Source of the DNA: Pelargonium cotyledonis | Lineage: Eukaryota > Streptophyta > Magnoliopsida > Geraniales > Geraniaceae | DNA length: 21,249 nt | NCBI GenBank assembly: GCA_036897625.1 | Contig: JAYMTA010001196.1 | Location: 1 to 21,249 of the forward strand | Reading direction: 5' to 3' | Shown here: positions 19,601 to 21,249 of the stretch, in pieces | Position numbering within the stretch: position 1 is the stretch's first letter | Layout: each line of letters opens with the position of its first letter | Notes under the pieces: model-generated | What the model was told of the DNA's origin: nothing | Seen by the model: only the letters and a program-made list of their open reading frames with translations | Databases searched by the model: none | Program-made: the position numbers and the translations under genes

Positions 19601-20859
19601 AAGGCATTACTCTTACTCATACTTACAGGGGAGGATATACAGTGTCAGACTACTTGGCTGGCCTGGGCCTTATATAAAGGGCCAGCTAATTAGACTTTAA
19701 TCTTTCTTTCTTTTTCGCTCAGCAATTAGACACTAATCTACAGTCATCTTTCAAGAGCTGGATAAAATTTTCTTATTTGACAGAAGTAATCACAAGATTT
19801 CAAAAGTTGCAATATTGTATTTTGAATTGTTTTATGCATTCATATATGATATAGCTGCTTTTGTCTAGGTGCATTCTCTCTCTTATGGGTTAAAGTTCGT
19901 TATGTCCCCCTCCTCATTTTACTGTCTCTCACTATTTTTATGGAATAAAACAGGTGTAGGTCTATGCAAAACCCTCCACCAAAACAGGTGGCTTCTCCAA
20001 AAACAAACTCATGAATATGCAAAATTTAAAACCAGACTAAAGCTGAAATACATGAATATGTTCACTTTTTTTTCTTGGGCATAAAATTGACAGATATAAG
20101 TTTTTTTTTCTGGTTGATGAAGTTTAAGTCTGACTTTTCATAGATAATGAAATTTGAATATTAAAAATTAAGCCCAAAGTAACATAGTTAAATAAAGATT
20201 ACTCACCTAGATGAAATGACACCCTTAGCACTCTTTACACTGCACAGTGAATTAGGTTCTTTCTTTGTTTCTTCATTTTCATGAAGCCTTGAATTCACAA
20301 GTATCTTGCACCCACTTTGTCTGCCATCGGCATCAAATGCCTCCCTGATGAAGAAAAAATGGGAGACCATCATTTACGGCACTTCCTATACTGTTCTGAA
20401 CTTCTGGAATCAAATCCAGCTCAAGGAATTTTCAGCAGAAGTGACAGTAGAAGCACTCAGTACAATGAAGATTTTAGTAATAGATGGCTCACGGGATATT
20501 ACTAGGACTTCTAAATTTCTTTCCACTTCCCTGATTAACAGATTTGCCTTCTTTTACTTCTCCATGATGAGATTGTGAATTAGAAACCAATTTGCTCCCA
20601 GTTTGTGAACTATTAGCATTGAAGTCCACCCTGCCCACAAGTATTCAAAGTTACCAAATATATTGCCTGTTGAACTAACTACAGAAATAATGTCCCACCT
20701 CATTTCGTCAGAGGAAACTAAATTGTTGGCATCAATCATACCAAAAGATGCTGCCTTATCCTGTTGAGGTATGCTGTCCTCTAATCTCTTGAAATATTTT
20801 GATCGGACTGCCGCATCTTCTTTTTCTCTTTCTTTCCTTTCAGTCATTTTGTTACCCAT
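16629..20859 (-). CDS. Split gene for an unrecognised 403-residue hydrophilic (probably nuclear) protein
   Basis: Coding exons on the minus strand, in order: 20859-20699, 20630-20493, 20344-20207, 18801-18647, 18515-18331, 18106-18090, 17978-17939, 17849-17709, 17071-17007, 16915-16822, 16706-16629. Their phases all match and they sum to 1212 nt (403 codons plus TGA). Introns are GT-AG except the last, which is AT-AC. The start ATG (20859-20857) lies in ACCATGG, but the frame is open upstream and earlier in-frame ATGs exist in exon 21118-21158, so the N-terminus may be longer. The protein begins with a charged helix ([11 protein letters not shown]), has a Ser/Asn/Lys-rich middle with possible nuclear signals (GKKAK about 156-160, PLKRK 252-256), and ends in two helix-like stretches around [15 protein letters not shown] (347-361) and [14 protein letters not shown] (379-392). 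I recognise no named family. Least certain: the 18647 donor, the 18106 acceptor and exon 17071-17007. Confidence 0.7.
16707..16821 (-). other. Predicted U12-type AT-AC intron
   Basis: On the minus strand the preceding exon ends GAAGAGAAA and the intron begins ATATCCTTTC, a perfect match to the U12-type 5' splice consensus. Near the 3' end TACCTTTAC (16726-16718) matches seven of nine positions of the U12 branch site TTCCTTRAY. The branch A is 12 nt from the intron end GCAAAC, inside the usual U12 window. No AG lies between the poly-T tract and this point. Splicing here keeps the frame (PIYEEK|IRMVQKF) and gives a clean TGA 26 codons on. The intron is 115 bp. Confidence 0.7.
17183..17209. repeat. 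(GAA)n microsatellite in an intron
   Basis: About nine AAG/GAA units inside the 637-bp intron 17072-17708. On the transcribed strand it is a TTC-rich tract. Confidence 0.9.
17939..18106 (-). other. Microexon pair: 17-bp exon (18090-18106) and 40-bp exon (17939-17978)
   Basis: The 17-bp exon encodes SLSES plus two bases. It is bounded by TTTCAGAG on its 5' side and GTACTGCC on its 3' side. Two acceptor AGs lie 2 bp apart (CAG and AG), and only the inner one keeps the frame with the upstream exon ending KSFE. The 40-bp exon (acceptor AAATATGCAG, donor GTATGTCA) encodes [13 protein letters not shown] and joins in frame to ACNHLNW in the next exon. Confidence 0.6.
18802..20206 (-). other. Large intron (1405 bp) of the split gene
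   Basis: The donor TCTAG|GTGAGTAA and acceptor GATTGGTTGCAG|TGC are strong and keep the frame (ISS|SAQGD). The interior is AT-rich, several times longer than the other introns, and no exon-like segment with matching splice sites was found in it. The plus-strand open frames at 19362-19700 and 19869-20084 show no domain. Confidence 0.65.
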
Positions 20860-21117
20860 GGTTTCACTGATCCAAATAATCATAAACAAGTGAAACATGT
20901 TTCAAGCCCTGTACTAAAGCTTATATACATTTTATTAACAAGGGAAATGATGATTAGCTCTTAAGCTTCACACTTTTCACTGTAAGTGAAATGAATTTTA
21001 TTGTTGAACTAAAAGGAGTGCTATAACACTACATGTTAATGCAGACTAAGTTACAGCTGTGTTCATCTTCATCACAAGGCATCAAAAACTAAAAAGAACA
21101 GGGGCAGCAACACATAC

Positions 21118-21158
21118 TGAAAATGCATTCTCATATTCAAGATTTCCCATATACTCTT
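21118..21158 (-). other. Upstream exon (5' UTR or N-terminal coding) of the split gene, truncated
   Basis: The donor GCATTTTCA|GTATGTGT ends an exon that joins the acceptor TTGGATCAG|TGAAACC at 20866. In the only phase that avoids an immediate TGA, the exon is open (SIWEILNMRMHF) with two in-frame ATGs. It abuts a TE-like sequence starting at 21159, so its true 5' end is not visible. It could be coding or 5' UTR. Confidence 0.5.
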
Positions 21159-21249
21159 TGTTAGGATTGAAACGACCCGATGGACAAATATTTAGAGATA
21201 GGATATAAAATGAAAGCGAAATTGGACACCGGATTTACGTGAAAACCCC
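21159..21249 (+). mobile_element. Start of a retrotransposon-like sequence, cut by the window edge
   Basis: TGTTAGGATTGAAACGACCC begins abruptly at 21159, and the window ends with GGATTTACGTGAAAACCCC. A TGTTAGGATT start followed within 100 bp by GATTTACGTGGAAACCCC-like sequence is familiar from plant LTR retrotransposons (from memory). Only 91 bp are visible, so class and orientation are tentative. Confidence 0.5.

Noticed and set aside
19362..19700. Plus-strand 112-codon open frame
   Set aside because: It lies within the 1.4-kb intron of the minus-strand gene, with no domain, coding bias or splice context.
20376..20420. Possible 12- or 26-bp microexon (AAGTTCAGAACA...) inside intron 20345-20492
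   Set aside because: The 12-bp version would also keep the frame, but the model without it is simpler and has good splice sites; it cannot be decided without transcripts.
16629..20859. Identity as a known meiotic axis or recombination-initiation protein (ASY3 or PRD3 type)
   Set aside because: Considered because of the Ser/Lys-rich middle and helical C-terminus, but recalled features of those proteins do not match this one.
20554..20898. Minus-strand 114-codon open frame as a separate gene
   Set aside because: It consists of exon 20699-20866 read through into introns on both sides; the joined exon model is more consistent.
1..21249. CRISPR arrays, tRNA or rRNA genes, bacterial operons
   Set aside because: No spaced direct repeats, cloverleaf-like segments or rRNA signatures were seen by eye; tandem repeats here are contiguous, and no tRNA scan could be run.

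Overview
The window looks like nuclear DNA of a flowering plant, most likely a woody dicot. It has split genes with GT-AG introns, nested plant LTR retrotransposons with Tat-lineage (Ty3/Gypsy) Gag and protease relics, a small Mutator-like element, and AT-rich intergenic DNA. Nothing bacterial, viral, organellar or CRISPR-like was seen. The species cannot be fixed from sequence alone.

Positions 1 to about 16.5 kb are repeat territory. The backbone is a decayed, non-autonomous Tat-type element, about 2608-12761. Its 5' LTR (2608-5260) is split by a solo LTR (3647-4650) with a perfect CCCGC target duplication. A degenerate primer-binding site follows at 5264. Gag is interrupted by a second, minus-strand LTR-like insertion (about 6215-7892). 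Gag core and protease relics lie at 7915-9759, and no reverse transcriptase, RNase H or integrase is visible. A chimeric LTR-type segment (about 9760-12091) then carries a 1.28-kb MULE-like element (10638-11920). A truncated 3' LTR (12092-12761) closes the element. Minus-oriented LTR-like remnants lie on both sides (about 1200-2265 and 12762-14470). Three GC-rich islands (1-440, 11280-11690, 15000-15290) look like TE-captured or TE-internal sequence.

The right end (16.6-20.9 kb) holds the one convincing host gene, on the minus strand. Eleven coding exons join in frame into a 403-residue hydrophilic, probably nuclear protein that I could not name. Its last intron (16707-16821) has the hallmarks of a minor-spliceosome U12-type AT-AC intron. 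The gene also has a 17-bp and a 40-bp exon, and a 1.4-kb intron. A retrotransposon-like sequence starts directly beside an upstream exon at 21159 and runs off the window.

No multi-gene system is evident. The most notable signals are the AT-AC intron gene and the layered nesting of retroelements. All similarity statements are by eye; nothing was aligned or searched by computer.
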